Assembly: GCF_013407955.1 (NCBI RefSeq)
Contig: NZ_JACCBU010000001.1
Span: forward strand, 6,820,001-6,884,000
Reading direction: 5' to 3'
Source: Microlunatus parietis
Lineage (GTDB): Bacteria; Actinomycetota; Actinomycetes; Propionibacteriales; Propionibacteriaceae
Length of the DNA stretch: 64,000 nucleotides
Positions 14,905 through 23,388 of the stretch are shown here, one piece after another (position 1 is the first letter of the stretch; the number at the start of each line of letters is the position of its first letter). The position numbers and the translations under genes were made by a program. Below the pieces are notes generated by a model that worked only from the letters and a program-made list of their open reading frames with translations, was not told the DNA's origin and made no database searches.

Positions 14905-16099
14905 TGTCGCGTTTTCTCTTCGTGTCAGACGTTACAACGTTGCATCGGCCGGCGGATTCAAGCTGCTGTCGCAACAGTGAGTAGTTGATCAAGCTTCTCA
15001 GCGGGGGTCTGGTAGTTCAAGACTTTGCGGGGGCGTGTGTTGAGCAGGCGCTCGACTTCGGCGACTTGCTGGTCGGTGATCTTGGTGAAGTCGGTGCCTT
15101 TGGGGAAGAACTCTCGGATCAGTCCGTTGCCGTTCTCGTTGGTCGGGCGTTGCCAGGGCGAGTGGGGATCGCAGAAGAACACGGGGCAGCCGGTGGCGAT
15201 GGTGAACCGGGCATGTTCGGCCATTTCCACGCCCTGGTCCCAGGTCAACGATCGCCACAACGCTGCGGGGAGCCGGGCGGCCATCTCGGTGAGCCGGTCG
15301 GTCACGGTGGCGGCGTCGTGGACGGTGATGCGGCTGATCAGGCAGAACCGGGTGTTGCGTTCGAACAGGGTGATCAGGGCCGAGCGCTGGTCACCGCCGA
15401 TGATCAGATCGCCTTCCCAGTGGCCGGGCACGGCCCGGTCAGCGGCCTCGGCTGGTCGGGCCGTGATCTTGGCCTCGCCGATCCAGGACCGGTTGGACCG
15501 CGGCCCGAGCTTGGACCGGGGACGGCGGCTGGTCCGGCCCGACCGCAACGCCTTCTCCACGGCCAGCTCGTGCCGCAACGCTCCGGCGCCCTGGACGTAG
15601 AGGGCCTGGTAGATCGTTTCGTGGCTCACCTGCATAGCGTCACGCCCGGCGAAGTCTCGGGCCAGCCTGCCGGCGATCTGCTCGGGTGACTGCTTGGCGT
15701 TCAACCGGGCGATCACCTCGTCCCACAGTTCAGTCCCGGGCCTGAGCTTGACCCGGTCCGACTTCGGCCGCCGCCGCCGCTCGTCGGCCCGCCGCTGAGC
15801 GATCTTGCACCGGTAACGACCGTCCACGCTGCCGGCCTCGACCTCACGCTTCACCGTCGACCGGTGCACCCCCAGCTCTCGGGCGATCGCAGCATGCCGC
15901 TGGCGTTCCCGGAGCCGGATCGCGATCACCACCCGCCCGGCCAGCGTCAATCGGCCGTTCTCAGCCAGATAGTCACCCTCGGGCAGCACCCGCGGAGGCC
16001 GCGCCCGCGGTGACCGCCGAAACGCACTGACCCCAGGGATCCCACCGATCTGAAGCGCCCCGGGGTGTCCGGAGGCTTCATTAGTTGGAGGATGAAGTC

Positions 16100-16429
16100 A
16101 TGGCACGTCCGTCGAAGTATCCCCGCGAGTTGCGGGAGCGTGCGGTCCGGCTGGTCGCTGAGGCGCTGGAGCGCGGCGCTTACCCGTCCGAGTTCGAAGC
16201 GATCCGCACGATCGCGGACCAGCTCGGGATCGGGTCGGCCGAGACCGTCAGGAAGTGGGTCCGCCGGGCCGAAGTTGATCATGGTCAGCGGCCGGGGAAG
16301 GCCAGCGAGGAGATCGCTGAGATCAAGGCGTTGAAGAAGGAGAACGCCGAGTTGCGCCGAGCGAACGAGATCCTCAAGAGCGCGTCGGCTTTCTTCGCGG
16401 CGGAGCTCGACCGCCCACCCAGGTACTGA
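16100..16429 (+). CDS. IS3-family transposase OrfA
   Basis: 109 residues. An HTH (YPRELRERAVRLVAEALERG ... RTIADQLGIGSAETVRKWVR) is followed by a Lys/Glu-rich leucine-zipper-like helix (EIAEIKALKKENAELRRANEILK) that mediates oligomerisation. OrfA binds the IS ends. ATG 16100 follows GGAGG. It ends just before OrfB, which lies in the -1 frame, so a programmed frameshift near its 3' end (possibly in the GCTTTCTTC stretch about 16388) would give the fusion transposase. Confidence 0.9.
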   Translation: MARPSKYPRELRERAVRLVAEALERGAYPSEFEAIRTIADQLGIGSAETVRKWVRRAEVDHGQRPGKASEEIAEIKALKKENAELRRANEILKSASAFFAAELDRPPRY

Positions 16430-16431
16430 TC

Positions 16432-17343
16432 GTGTTCATCGACGAACACCGGGACCGGTTCGGGGTCGAGCCGATCTGTCGCGTGCTGACCGAGCACGGG
16501 ATCAAGATCGCCCCGTCCACCTACTACGAGGCCCGTAACCGGCCGCCATCTCGGCGGGCGTTACGAGACACCGAGATCGTCGAGTTGATCAAGACCGCCC
16601 GGCAGCAGCGGTTCGTCGACGGGTTCGGTGCTCGGAAGCTGTGGCTGTATCTGCGCCGGCAGGGCCACGACGTGGCCCGGTGCACGGTCGAGCGGTTGAT
16701 GGCACAAAACGGCTGGCACGGCGCACTCAGGGGCAAGCAGGTGCGAACCACGATCGCCGACCCCAAGCAGGCCCGAGCGGCTGATCTGGTCGACCGGGAC
16801 TTCACCGCGCCGGCGCCGAACCGGCTCTGGGTGGCCGACTTCACCTACGTGCCGACCTGGGCCGGGATCGTCTACGTCGCGTTCATCATCGACGTCTACT
16901 CCCGGCTGATCGTCGGCTGGCGAGCCGCCACCACGATGACCACCGAACTCGTCCTGGACACCCTCGAACACGCGCTCTGGACCCGCCATCAAGCCGGGAT
17001 CACCGACCTGACCGGCCTGGTCCACCACACCGACGCCGGCTCCCAATACACCTCGTTCGCCTTCACCAGCAGGCTGATCGAGGCCGGCGTCGACCCCTCG
17101 GTCGGCTCGGTGGGCGATGCCTACGACAACGCCCTGGCCGAGTCCCAGATCGGTCTCTACAAGAGCGAAATGATCCGACGCTGCGGGCCTTGGCGCAATG
17201 TTGATCATGTCGAGATCGAGACCCTGCACTGGGTCCACTGGTTCAACCACGAACGCACCCACGAAGCCATCGACGACCTCACACCCATCGAGGTCGAAAC
17301 CGCGTACTACGCTGCAAGAAACCGTCTCAGCCCGACCGGGTAG
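16432..17343 (+). CDS. IS3-family transposase OrfB (DDE catalytic domain)
   Basis: 303 residues. An HTH_21 region (about 15-100) precedes the rve integrase core. The DDE triad is visible: Asp in WVADFTYV, Asp in LVHHTDAGSQYTS, and Glu in NALAESQIGLYKSE. No internal stops or shifts are seen, so the element is probably still mobile. In vivo it is likely made as an OrfAB fusion by -1 frameshifting rather than from the GTG at 16432. Confidence 0.92.
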   Translation: MFIDEHRDRFGVEPICRVLTEHGIKIAPSTYYEARNRPPSRRALRDTEIVELIKTARQQRFVDGFGARKLWLYLRRQGHDVARCTVERLMAQNGWHGALRGKQVRTTIADPKQARAADLVDRDFTAPAPNRLWVADFTYVPTWAGIVYVAFIIDVYSRLIVGWRAATTMTTELVLDTLEHALWTRHQAGITDLTGLVHHTDAGSQYTSFAFTSRLIEAGVDPSVGSVGDAYDNALAESQIGLYKSEMIRRCGPWRNVDHVEIETLHWVHWFNHERTHEAIDDLTPIEVETAYYAARNRLSPTG

Positions 17344-17651
17344 AGACACAACCCGAAGCGTCCGGAAAACCCGGGGCGGTTCAATCCGACCCGGCTGCAA
17401 CTCCATGCCCGCCAGATTGGCCCACCGCATCGCGCTCCGCCGGTTAACACCGACCCGGCGCGCCGCCTCCGAGCACGACTCGCCCGCCGCCACCAACTCC
17501 AACACCCGCGCCCGCAAACCAGCATCGACCGCCACAACAACCTCCAAGATCGTTGTTGCGACGACCGTATGAGCCCGCCGCCGGTTCGGTCGGTGCCAAG
17601 AGAAATCGCGACATCGGGTAACGGTCGATCCAGGCTCGGGGAGCGTGCCGC

Positions 17652-19691
17652 TCAGGGCCGGTAGGCGAACAGGTTCGAGGCGTTGCCGAAGAAGATGTCG
17701 CCGGTCGGCGCGAGCACCGAGACCTTGACGCCGTCGGTCAGCGCGGTCGCCTGCAGGGTGGCCGGATCGAGTCGGAACAGGCGGCCGCCCGCGTTGCCGT
17801 AGAACCGCTGATCCCGGTCGCGCCAGTAGAGGCTGCCCAGCCGACCCCAGGAATTGGTCTCGACGAACCCGGTGTCGGCGCTCCGGAGGAGCTTCCGGCC
17901 GGCGATGTCGAACTCGAACACGGTGCCGGAGTTGCCCATGCCCCAGACCCGGCGGCCGCGGTGCACCAGCAGGGAGTGGATGACGTCGTCGCCCGGGATC
18001 GGTACGGTCTCGAAGATCGTCTTCCGGGTCCTGACGTCGAAGATGATCAACTTCGCCTCGGCCGCGGCCGGTGTGGAGTCGAGGCCGCCGTGGATCGACG
18101 ATCCGGCGAAGAGCAGCGGCCCGGCCGCGGCCAGGGCGGTGATGCTCTGGTCCGGCACCACGTCGCGATACACCTGGAAGGCACCGTCGGCGTCGGCCAG
18201 CGTGATCGCGCCGCCCAGTTCGCCGTAGTCCGGCACGCTGCCGTACGCCATCAGGTCGAGCACCGGGCAGACGTCGAAGATCCGGTCCTGCCGGTGCACG
18301 GCCCGCCCGATCCGGAACAGCTCCTTCGGGTTGCTGCCCCAGTCCCACGGGTCGGCCGTGCCGGAGTAGACGACCGCGTTCGGGTAGCTAGTCACGTAGA
18401 TCCGGCCGTCGTGCGCGACCACCTGGTCCGACTGGCCGGGCCCGGTCAACGCCTCCAGTTCGTACGTCGACGTCGAGGCCCGGGCCATCACGCCGGAGCT
18501 CAGGTAGGCGCCGACGTACACCTTGTCGTCCGGGCCGACGCCCAGCGTGTGCAGGGTTGCGGGTGAGCCGATCGGGGTGGACTTCACGGTGCTGGTGGCG
18601 CCGGAGCCGAGCCCGTAGGTCCAGATGGTGCCGTCACTGGTGATGCCGTGCAGCGACTCGTCCGGTCCGCTGCCGCTGACCGACAGGGTGCGGGTCTCGC
18701 CGATCAGCGGAGCCAGGTCGGTCTCGGCGATCCCGGTCGCGACGGAACTGTTGCCGGCAGGGGAGTACGCATAGATTTCGCCGGAACTGGCGTAGTAGCA
18801 GCGCCCGCCGCTGTCCGGCTCGGTGAGGTGACCGTTCAGCCCGAGCGGCTGGTGCAGCCCGGCGTGGTCACGCCACTGCCCGGTGTCCAGATCGAAGATC
18901 ACCGAGTTCACGCCCGCGGCACCGGGACTGAGGCTGATGATCACCGCCCGGCCGCGCTGCTGGATGCTGTAGAGGTAGCGGGTGTTGTCGGCGACCGGCG
19001 CGGGCAGTGCCTGGTCGGTCTTCGTCCCGGTCGCCGGGTCGATCCGGACCAGCCGCCCGTCGGTCATCCCGGTACCGGCCCAGACCTCGCCGTCCACCCA
19101 GGCCAGACCCCAGACCCGGTCGCCTGTCGTGGTCAGCGAACCGTAGTCGCGGACGGCGCCGGTCGCCGGGTCGTAGCCGAACACCTTCGCGTGCGCGTAC
19201 GTGCAGCCGTACACGGTGCCGGTCTCGGGGTCGACCACGAGGTTGCGGATGAAGTTCTCGCCGACGATGTGCTCGACCAGGGTCTCGACGGTGTCCGGGG
19301 CCGGGTCGTAGCGCAGCAGGAGCCCGGTCGACTTGCCGCGGACGCTGAAGTACACCCGCCCGTCGGGATGCTGGACCAGGCAGGCGCCGATGCTGTCCGG
19401 CCCGAGCTGATGGCCGGCCAGCCGCTCGCCGTCGGAGATCCGCAGCACATTGAAGCTGACCGGGTTGCCGTCGCTCATCGCGAAGATCACCGGGGTGCCG
19501 TCGGGCCACGTGCCGCCGGCCGCGAACCGTACGTTGACGCTGAGCATCGCGACCCCGAGGTCCACGATCTCGGTGGCGGCCGAGGCTGTCCGGGCCGGCA
19601 GTCCGGTCGCCGCGGCGAGCCCGCCGACGCCGGCCGCGCCGAGCAGCGTACGGCGTCGCACGGTCCATGATCGTTGCGGGGAGGAGGGCAT
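17652..19691 (-). CDS. Tat-exported beta-propeller protein
   Basis: 679 residues. The N-terminus has a twin-arginine signal (VRRRTLLGAAGVGGLAAATGLPARTASA, cut after about residue 38). The rest is made of repeating blade-like units of about 45 residues (PETGTVYGCTYAHAKVFGYDPATGAVRDYG and similar), typical of NHL/PQQ-type propellers, which bind ligands or act as lyases on polysaccharides. No catalytic motif is recognised. ATG 19691 has AAAGGA at 6 nt; the upstream in-frame starts lie in the operator. A LacI-type operator lies 35 bp upstream, so sugar control is likely. Confidence 0.75.
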   Translation of the reverse strand: MPSSPQRSWTVRRRTLLGAAGVGGLAAATGLPARTASAATEIVDLGVAMLSVNVRFAAGGTWPDGTPVIFAMSDGNPVSFNVLRISDGERLAGHQLGPDSIGACLVQHPDGRVYFSVRGKSTGLLLRYDPAPDTVETLVEHIVGENFIRNLVVDPETGTVYGCTYAHAKVFGYDPATGAVRDYGSLTTTGDRVWGLAWVDGEVWAGTGMTDGRLVRIDPATGTKTDQALPAPVADNTRYLYSIQQRGRAVIISLSPGAAGVNSVIFDLDTGQWRDHAGLHQPLGLNGHLTEPDSGGRCYYASSGEIYAYSPAGNSSVATGIAETDLAPLIGETRTLSVSGSGPDESLHGITSDGTIWTYGLGSGATSTVKSTPIGSPATLHTLGVGPDDKVYVGAYLSSGVMARASTSTYELEALTGPGQSDQVVAHDGRIYVTSYPNAVVYSGTADPWDWGSNPKELFRIGRAVHRQDRIFDVCPVLDLMAYGSVPDYGELGGAITLADADGAFQVYRDVVPDQSITALAAAGPLLFAGSSIHGGLDSTPAAAEAKLIIFDVRTRKTIFETVPIPGDDVIHSLLVHRGRRVWGMGNSGTVFEFDIAGRKLLRSADTGFVETNSWGRLGSLYWRDRDQRFYGNAGGRLFRLDPATLQATALTDGVKVSVLAPTGDIFFGNASNLFAYRP

Positions 19692-19725
19692 GCTCGATCC
19701 TTTCGACGTCATCGTCGGGAGTGAA

Positions 19726-19739
19726 TGCAACCGATTGCA
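19726..19739. promoter_or_regulatory. Candidate LacI-family operator
   Basis: TGCAA-CCGA-TTGCA, a 5-4-5 palindrome with the form of LacI/GalR operators. It lies between the MFS gene and the Tat propeller gene, 35 bp before the latter's start. A cognate regulator is not adjacent. Confidence 0.5.
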
Positions 19740-19772
19740 AATGATCATGGCATTGTGGTGGGAGGATGTCAA

Positions 19773-20921
19773 TCAGGACATCCGGTCGTTGACGCGAGTT
19801 TCGGTCATGATCAGCAGGCCGACCTGCAACAGCAGCACCAGTCCGGCCATCCCGGCCATGATCATCGCGAAGTGCCCGGGCGACCCTTCGATGATCATGC
19901 CGAGCAATCCCGGCAGGATCACCGCGCCCAGTCCCGAGGCCACCGTCTGCAGGCCGACCACCCGGTCCACCCGGTTGGCCCGATCCCGGGTGGTCAGCAT
20001 CAGCAGCGGGTACAGCGGTGCCGCGGCGATGCCGAGCCCGATCACCGCGATCACGGCGAGCAGCGGCAGGCCCGGCACCAGCAGCGCGGCGAAGATCACC
20101 AGACAACCGGCGGCCACCCGTTGCACGGGCCACGGCCCGACCCGGTCGGCCACCGGGCCGATGAGCAGCCGGGTCGCGCAGAGGGCCACCCAGTAACCGG
20201 AGACGGCGAGGCCCGCCGTGGCGGTCGGCACTCCCGCACCCTGGGTGAGGAAGACGAAGCACCACAGGCTGAGGCTGGACTCGAAGGCCGACTGCACCCC
20301 GACCGCGACGACGCCGAGCACCGCCACCCGGCGCGGTGCCCGGAGCCCGGCGACCGGCCCGCCGGACGCGCTCGCCGGTGGCGGGGCCGGCCAGCGGGAG
20401 GCCGAGGCGAGGAACGCGATCGCGATCCCGAGCTGGAGCCCGGCGACGATCAGGTACGCCCACCGCCAGGACCGGTCGGCGACGACGATTCCGGTGACCA
20501 GCAGCGGCGACAGCGCCGCGCCGATCCCGTAGCAGGCGTGCATCACGTTGATCGCCGTCGGCGTGAAGGTGCGGGCGGCGTGGCTGTTCAGGCTGGCATC
20601 GATCGCGCCCGAGGACAGCCCGTGCAGCACGCTCGCCGCGATCGTGACCCAGAACGCCGGTGCCAGCCCGGTGCCGACGAGGGCCGCTGCCGTACCGAAT
20701 GTGCTGAGGGCGAGCAGCCGGCCGAGGCCGAGTCGGGCGACCAGCCGGTCCGCGAGTGCGGCCGACGCGAGATAGCTGCCGACAGCGAACGGCAGCAGCC
20801 AGCCGAGCGCGTCCAGCGGCTCGTCCAGGCTGATCCGCATCGAGGGCCAGGCGACGCCGAGCATCCCGTCGGGGAGGGCGAGACTGAGAAAGGCCAGGTA
20901 GGCCAGGAGCAGGAGGAACAC
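19773..20921 (-). CDS. MFS transporter
   Basis: 382 residues with about 12 predicted membrane helices, starting directly with FLLLLAYLAFLSLALPDGMLGVAW, where PDGMLGVAWPSMR resembles the helix-1 motif of the sugar-permease-like FucP/YbjJ group. A cytoplasmic linker (about 185-200, RWPAPPPASASGGP) splits two six-helix halves. The substrate is unknown. GTG 20921 is the first possible start. It precedes the Tat propeller gene by about 80 bp on the same strand, suggesting joint use of a sugar or glycan product. Confidence 0.85.
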   Translation of the reverse strand: MFLLLLAYLAFLSLALPDGMLGVAWPSMRISLDEPLDALGWLLPFAVGSYLASAALADRLVARLGLGRLLALSTFGTAAALVGTGLAPAFWVTIAASVLHGLSSGAIDASLNSHAARTFTPTAINVMHACYGIGAALSPLLVTGIVVADRSWRWAYLIVAGLQLGIAIAFLASASRWPAPPPASASGGPVAGLRAPRRVAVLGVVAVGVQSAFESSLSLWCFVFLTQGAGVPTATAGLAVSGYWVALCATRLLIGPVADRVGPWPVQRVAAGCLVIFAALLVPGLPLLAVIAVIGLGIAAAPLYPLLMLTTRDRANRVDRVVGLQTVASGLGAVILPGLLGMIIEGSPGHFAMIMAGMAGLVLLLQVGLLIMTETRVNDRMS

Positions 20922-21142
20922 GGAGACCCTTTGCGGCAGGAGTGAGATGGCGCAAGAAGGGCGCTGCAGGCCTCGGAACTCGTCAGGGCGGGCCGGTCAG
21001 CGCCGGCCCGGGACACCGGGTGATCTCCACTCCACGGAGCGGATTCTAGCGCCGGGTTACGGACGCGGGGATGAGATTACGGACGACGACCCTCGTCGCC
21101 GTACCTAGAATGGCCCGGGCGAACGCGAGTTGATGAGGAGCG

Positions 21143-22342
21143 ATGAAGGCACTTCTGCTGGAGAACATCCACCCCGAGGCCGAACGACTGCTGACCGAGC
21201 GCGGGATCGAGCTCGAGACGGTGAAGGGCGCGCTGGACGAGGACGAGTTGATCGAAGCCGTCCGGGACGTCCAACTGCTCGGCATCCGGTCCAAGACGAC
21301 CGTGACCGAGCGGGTGATCTCCTCCTCTCCGCACCTGCTCGGGGTCGGCGCGTTCTGCATCGGCACGAACCAGATCGACTTGGCCGCGGCGTCCGGCCAC
21401 GGCGTGGCCGTGTTCAACGCCCCGTTCTCCAACACCCGGAGCGTCGTCGAGCTGGTGATCGCGGAGATCATCTCGATGGCCCGGCACCTGACCGACAAGA
21501 ACGCCAAGATGCATGCCGGCGTCTGGGACAAGTCGGCCACCGGCGCGCATGAGGTGCGCGGCCGTACCCTCGGCATCGTCGGGTACGGCAACATCGGCAG
21601 CCAGCTCTCGGTGATCGCCGAGGCGCTCGGCATGCAGGTCTACTTCTACGACGTCGCGGACAAGCTGGCGCTGGGCAATGCGCGCCGCTGCGAGACCCTG
21701 GACGAACTGCTCGAGGTGTCGGAGACGGTGTCGCTGCACGTCGACGGCCGGCCCGGCAACGCGGGCCTGTTCGGTGCCGAGCAGTTCGCCAAGATGCGCC
21801 CGCGCAGCCTGTTCCTCAACCTCTGCCGGGGCATCGTTGTTGATCATGAAGCGCTCCGGGAACACCTCGAGTCCGGCCACATCGCCGGCGCCGCGGTGGA
21901 CGTCTTCCCGAGCGAGCCGAAGAAGACCGGCGACCCGTTCACCTCTTCCCTGCAAGGGATTCCGAACGTGATCTTGACGCCGCACGTCGGCGGCTCGACC
22001 GAGGAGGCGCAGGAGGACATCGGCCGGTTCGTCGCGGGCAAACTGCGCGACTACCTGGGCGCCGGCGCGACCACGATGTCGGTGAACCTGCCGACCGTGC
22101 AGTTGGACGGTACGCCGAGCGACCGGACCCGGATCCTGCACATCCACCGCAACGTGCCCGGCGTGCTGGCCACCGCGAACGGCGTGCTGGCCGACTTCGG
22201 CGTCAACATCGACAGCCAGTCGCTGTCCACCCGCGGCGAGCTCGGCTACGTGATCACCGACGTCGCCGGGGGAGTACCCGCCGAGCTGCTGGACAAGCTG
22301 CGCAGCCTGCCGGAGACCATCCGGCTCCGCCTGGCCGACTGA
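21143..22342 (+). CDS. serA: D-3-phosphoglycerate dehydrogenase
   Basis: 399 residues. A D-2-hydroxyacid dehydrogenase core has NAD-binding GYGNIGSQ near residue 150, the catalytic Arg region LCRGIVVDHEAL near 230 and the His region TPHVGGSTEEAQ near 280. A C-terminal ACT domain (about 325-399, RNVPGVLATANGVLADFGVNI) is where serine feedback binds. It catalyses the first step of serine synthesis from 3-phosphoglycerate. The length and ARHLTDKN block match the E. coli type rather than the long mycobacterial SerA. ATG 21143 follows GAGGAG. Confidence 0.95.
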   Translation: MKALLLENIHPEAERLLTERGIELETVKGALDEDELIEAVRDVQLLGIRSKTTVTERVISSSPHLLGVGAFCIGTNQIDLAAASGHGVAVFNAPFSNTRSVVELVIAEIISMARHLTDKNAKMHAGVWDKSATGAHEVRGRTLGIVGYGNIGSQLSVIAEALGMQVYFYDVADKLALGNARRCETLDELLEVSETVSLHVDGRPGNAGLFGAEQFAKMRPRSLFLNLCRGIVVDHEALREHLESGHIAGAAVDVFPSEPKKTGDPFTSSLQGIPNVILTPHVGGSTEEAQEDIGRFVAGKLRDYLGAGATTMSVNLPTVQLDGTPSDRTRILHIHRNVPGVLATANGVLADFGVNIDSQSLSTRGELGYVITDVAGGVPAELLDKLRSLPETIRLRLAD

Positions 22343-22367
22343 GATCGCGCGGACGCCCGATGCTCGC

Positions 22368-23345
22368 TCAGCGGCGACGGCGGCCGAGGGCCCAGACGAC
22401 GAGGGCGGTCACGCCGGCCACGGCAGCGGCCGCGGCGGGGGCGTAGCGCTTGATCGTGCCGGCCGCATTCGTCGGTGCGGGCAGGCCGCCGGACCTCGGC
22501 CGGACCAGGTCCTGCCCGGCCCGATCGTTGCGGGCCGCGGCACCGGCCGGCGGGGGCTCCGGGAGCGGAACCGTGGCGAAGTCGGCGTCGTCGCCGCGCG
22601 GGTCGTCGACCGGACCGTCGTCCTCGTCCACCATGTCGTCCGCGCCGTCCGCGGCCACGGCTTCGTCTGCGGTCTCGATCACCGCTGCGTTCGCCGCGGG
22701 CTCGGGCTCGAGCTCGACCGCCGGCCCCGGGGCCTCGGCCTCGGCGACCGGGCCCAGCTCGTCGTACCCGAAATCGTCCTCGACCGCGGCGGTCTCCTCG
22801 ACGTCGACCTGTTCCTCGGCTTCGGCGAACTCGACCAGTTCGGGCTCCGGCTCGGCAGGCGGCTCGGCCGGCACGGGCTCCGGGGCCGGCGCCGCAGTCC
22901 GTCCGGTCAGCTGGTCGGCCACGTCATGTACAAAGCGTTCCAGCACCCGATCGACGACGTCGGAGATCACCGCCTCACCGAACTGCGCCGGCCGGCCGGT
23001 CAGGTTCAGGGTCGTCTCGGCGACGATCTCGGTGCCGGACCGGCCGAGCCCGACGAACCGCGCGGCCAGCTCGACCGTGGCCCCGCCCTGCCCGCGCCGG
23101 TCCCGGCCCTTGGCCTCGATGACCAATCGGCGCTCGGCCTGATCACGGTCGACGATCCGGCCGGATCCGTTGTAGAGCAGCAGAAGCGCACCGAACTTGA
23201 TCTTGATCGACCCGGTGAAGTCGTCCCCGCGGACGCTCTCCAGGGTGGCGCCGGGAAAACTCGGAGCGACCCGGTCGAGGCGATGGAATGCGGCCCACAC
23301 ATCCTCGACCCGGACTGGGACGGTGAATCGGTGGTTGAGCTGCAT
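22368..23345 (-). CDS. CoxG-like SRPBCC protein with acidic linker and C-terminal membrane anchor
   Basis: 325 residues in three parts. Residues 1-145 are an SRPBCC/CoxG domain (FTVPVRVEDVWAAFHRLDRVAPSFPGA... , KIKFGALLLLYNGSGRIV). About 150-295 is a Glu/Asp/Pro/Ala-rich low-complexity linker. The end is a membrane helix (YAPAAAAAVAGVTALVVWALG) with an RRRR tail. CoxG family members help recruit or mature molybdenum hydroxylases at the membrane, but no such hydroxylase genes are here, so the partner is unknown. It is tail-anchored with the N-domain likely cytosolic. Confidence 0.82.
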   Translation of the reverse strand: MQLNHRFTVPVRVEDVWAAFHRLDRVAPSFPGATLESVRGDDFTGSIKIKFGALLLLYNGSGRIVDRDQAERRLVIEAKGRDRRGQGGATVELAARFVGLGRSGTEIVAETTLNLTGRPAQFGEAVISDVVDRVLERFVHDVADQLTGRTAAPAPEPVPAEPPAEPEPELVEFAEAEEQVDVEETAAVEDDFGYDELGPVAEAEAPGPAVELEPEPAANAAVIETADEAVAADGADDMVDEDDGPVDDPRGDDADFATVPLPEPPPAGAAARNDRAGQDLVRPRSGGLPAPTNAAGTIKRYAPAAAAAVAGVTALVVWALGRRRR

Positions 23346-23388
23346 CCGGTCATTGTCTCCTGCGGTCGTGGCTGGCTGCCAACTTCAC

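Larger units (their letters stand above)
16051..17383 (+). mobile_element. IS3-family insertion sequence (intact)
   Basis: 1333 bp. Terminal inverted repeats 16051-16079 and 17355-17383 agree at about 25 of 29 positions (TGAAGCGCCCCGGG.. / TGAACCGCCCCGGG.. inverted). A 3-bp target duplication ATC lies at 16048-16050 and 17384-17386. It contains two consecutive orfs in -1 relation. It sits inside, and disrupts, an IS30 transposase gene, so it is the younger insertion. Confidence 0.92.
14958..17535 (-). pseudogene. IS30-family transposase, split by IS3 insertion
   Basis: The N-terminal 50 codons are at 17387-17535, from GTG 17535 with a GGAGG site: VAVDAGLRARVLELVAAGES...MELQPGRI. The remainder is at 14958-16050 (GGIPGVSAFRRSPR...). 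Joining the pieces and removing the IS3 element plus one copy of the ATC duplication gives 414 in-frame codons. The long fragment keeps the HTH (AAIARELGVHRSTVKREV) and the DDE catalytic domain (GHWEGDLIIG, LTWDQGVEM, NENGNGLIREFFPKG). The fragment from 15989 could still be translated but lacks the N-terminal DNA-binding part. Confidence 0.88.
14905..17613 (-). mobile_element. IS30-family insertion sequence, interrupted by an IS3-family element
   Basis: Imperfect terminal repeats: TGTCGCG-T-TTTCTCTT from 14905 at the left and, inverted, TGTCGCG-A-TTTCTCTT ending at 17613. Without the nested IS3 element and its 3-bp duplication the element is about 1.37 kb and carries one transposase gene on the minus strand. 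The left copy abuts a truncated gene remnant. The outer boundaries are set by eye and could shift a few bases. Confidence 0.75.

Noticed and set aside
14933..14944. LacI-like palindrome TACAACGTTGCA near the ThuA/Gfo-Idh end
   Set aside because: It lies inside the IS30 left end, past the terminal repeat at 14905, so it is part of the element and not an operator of the neighbouring genes.
16561..18348. Long minus-strand open frame across the IS3 element
   Set aside because: It is the antisense of OrfB joined to the IS30 N-terminus and the opposite frame of the propeller gene; only the 17387-17535 part is real coding sequence.
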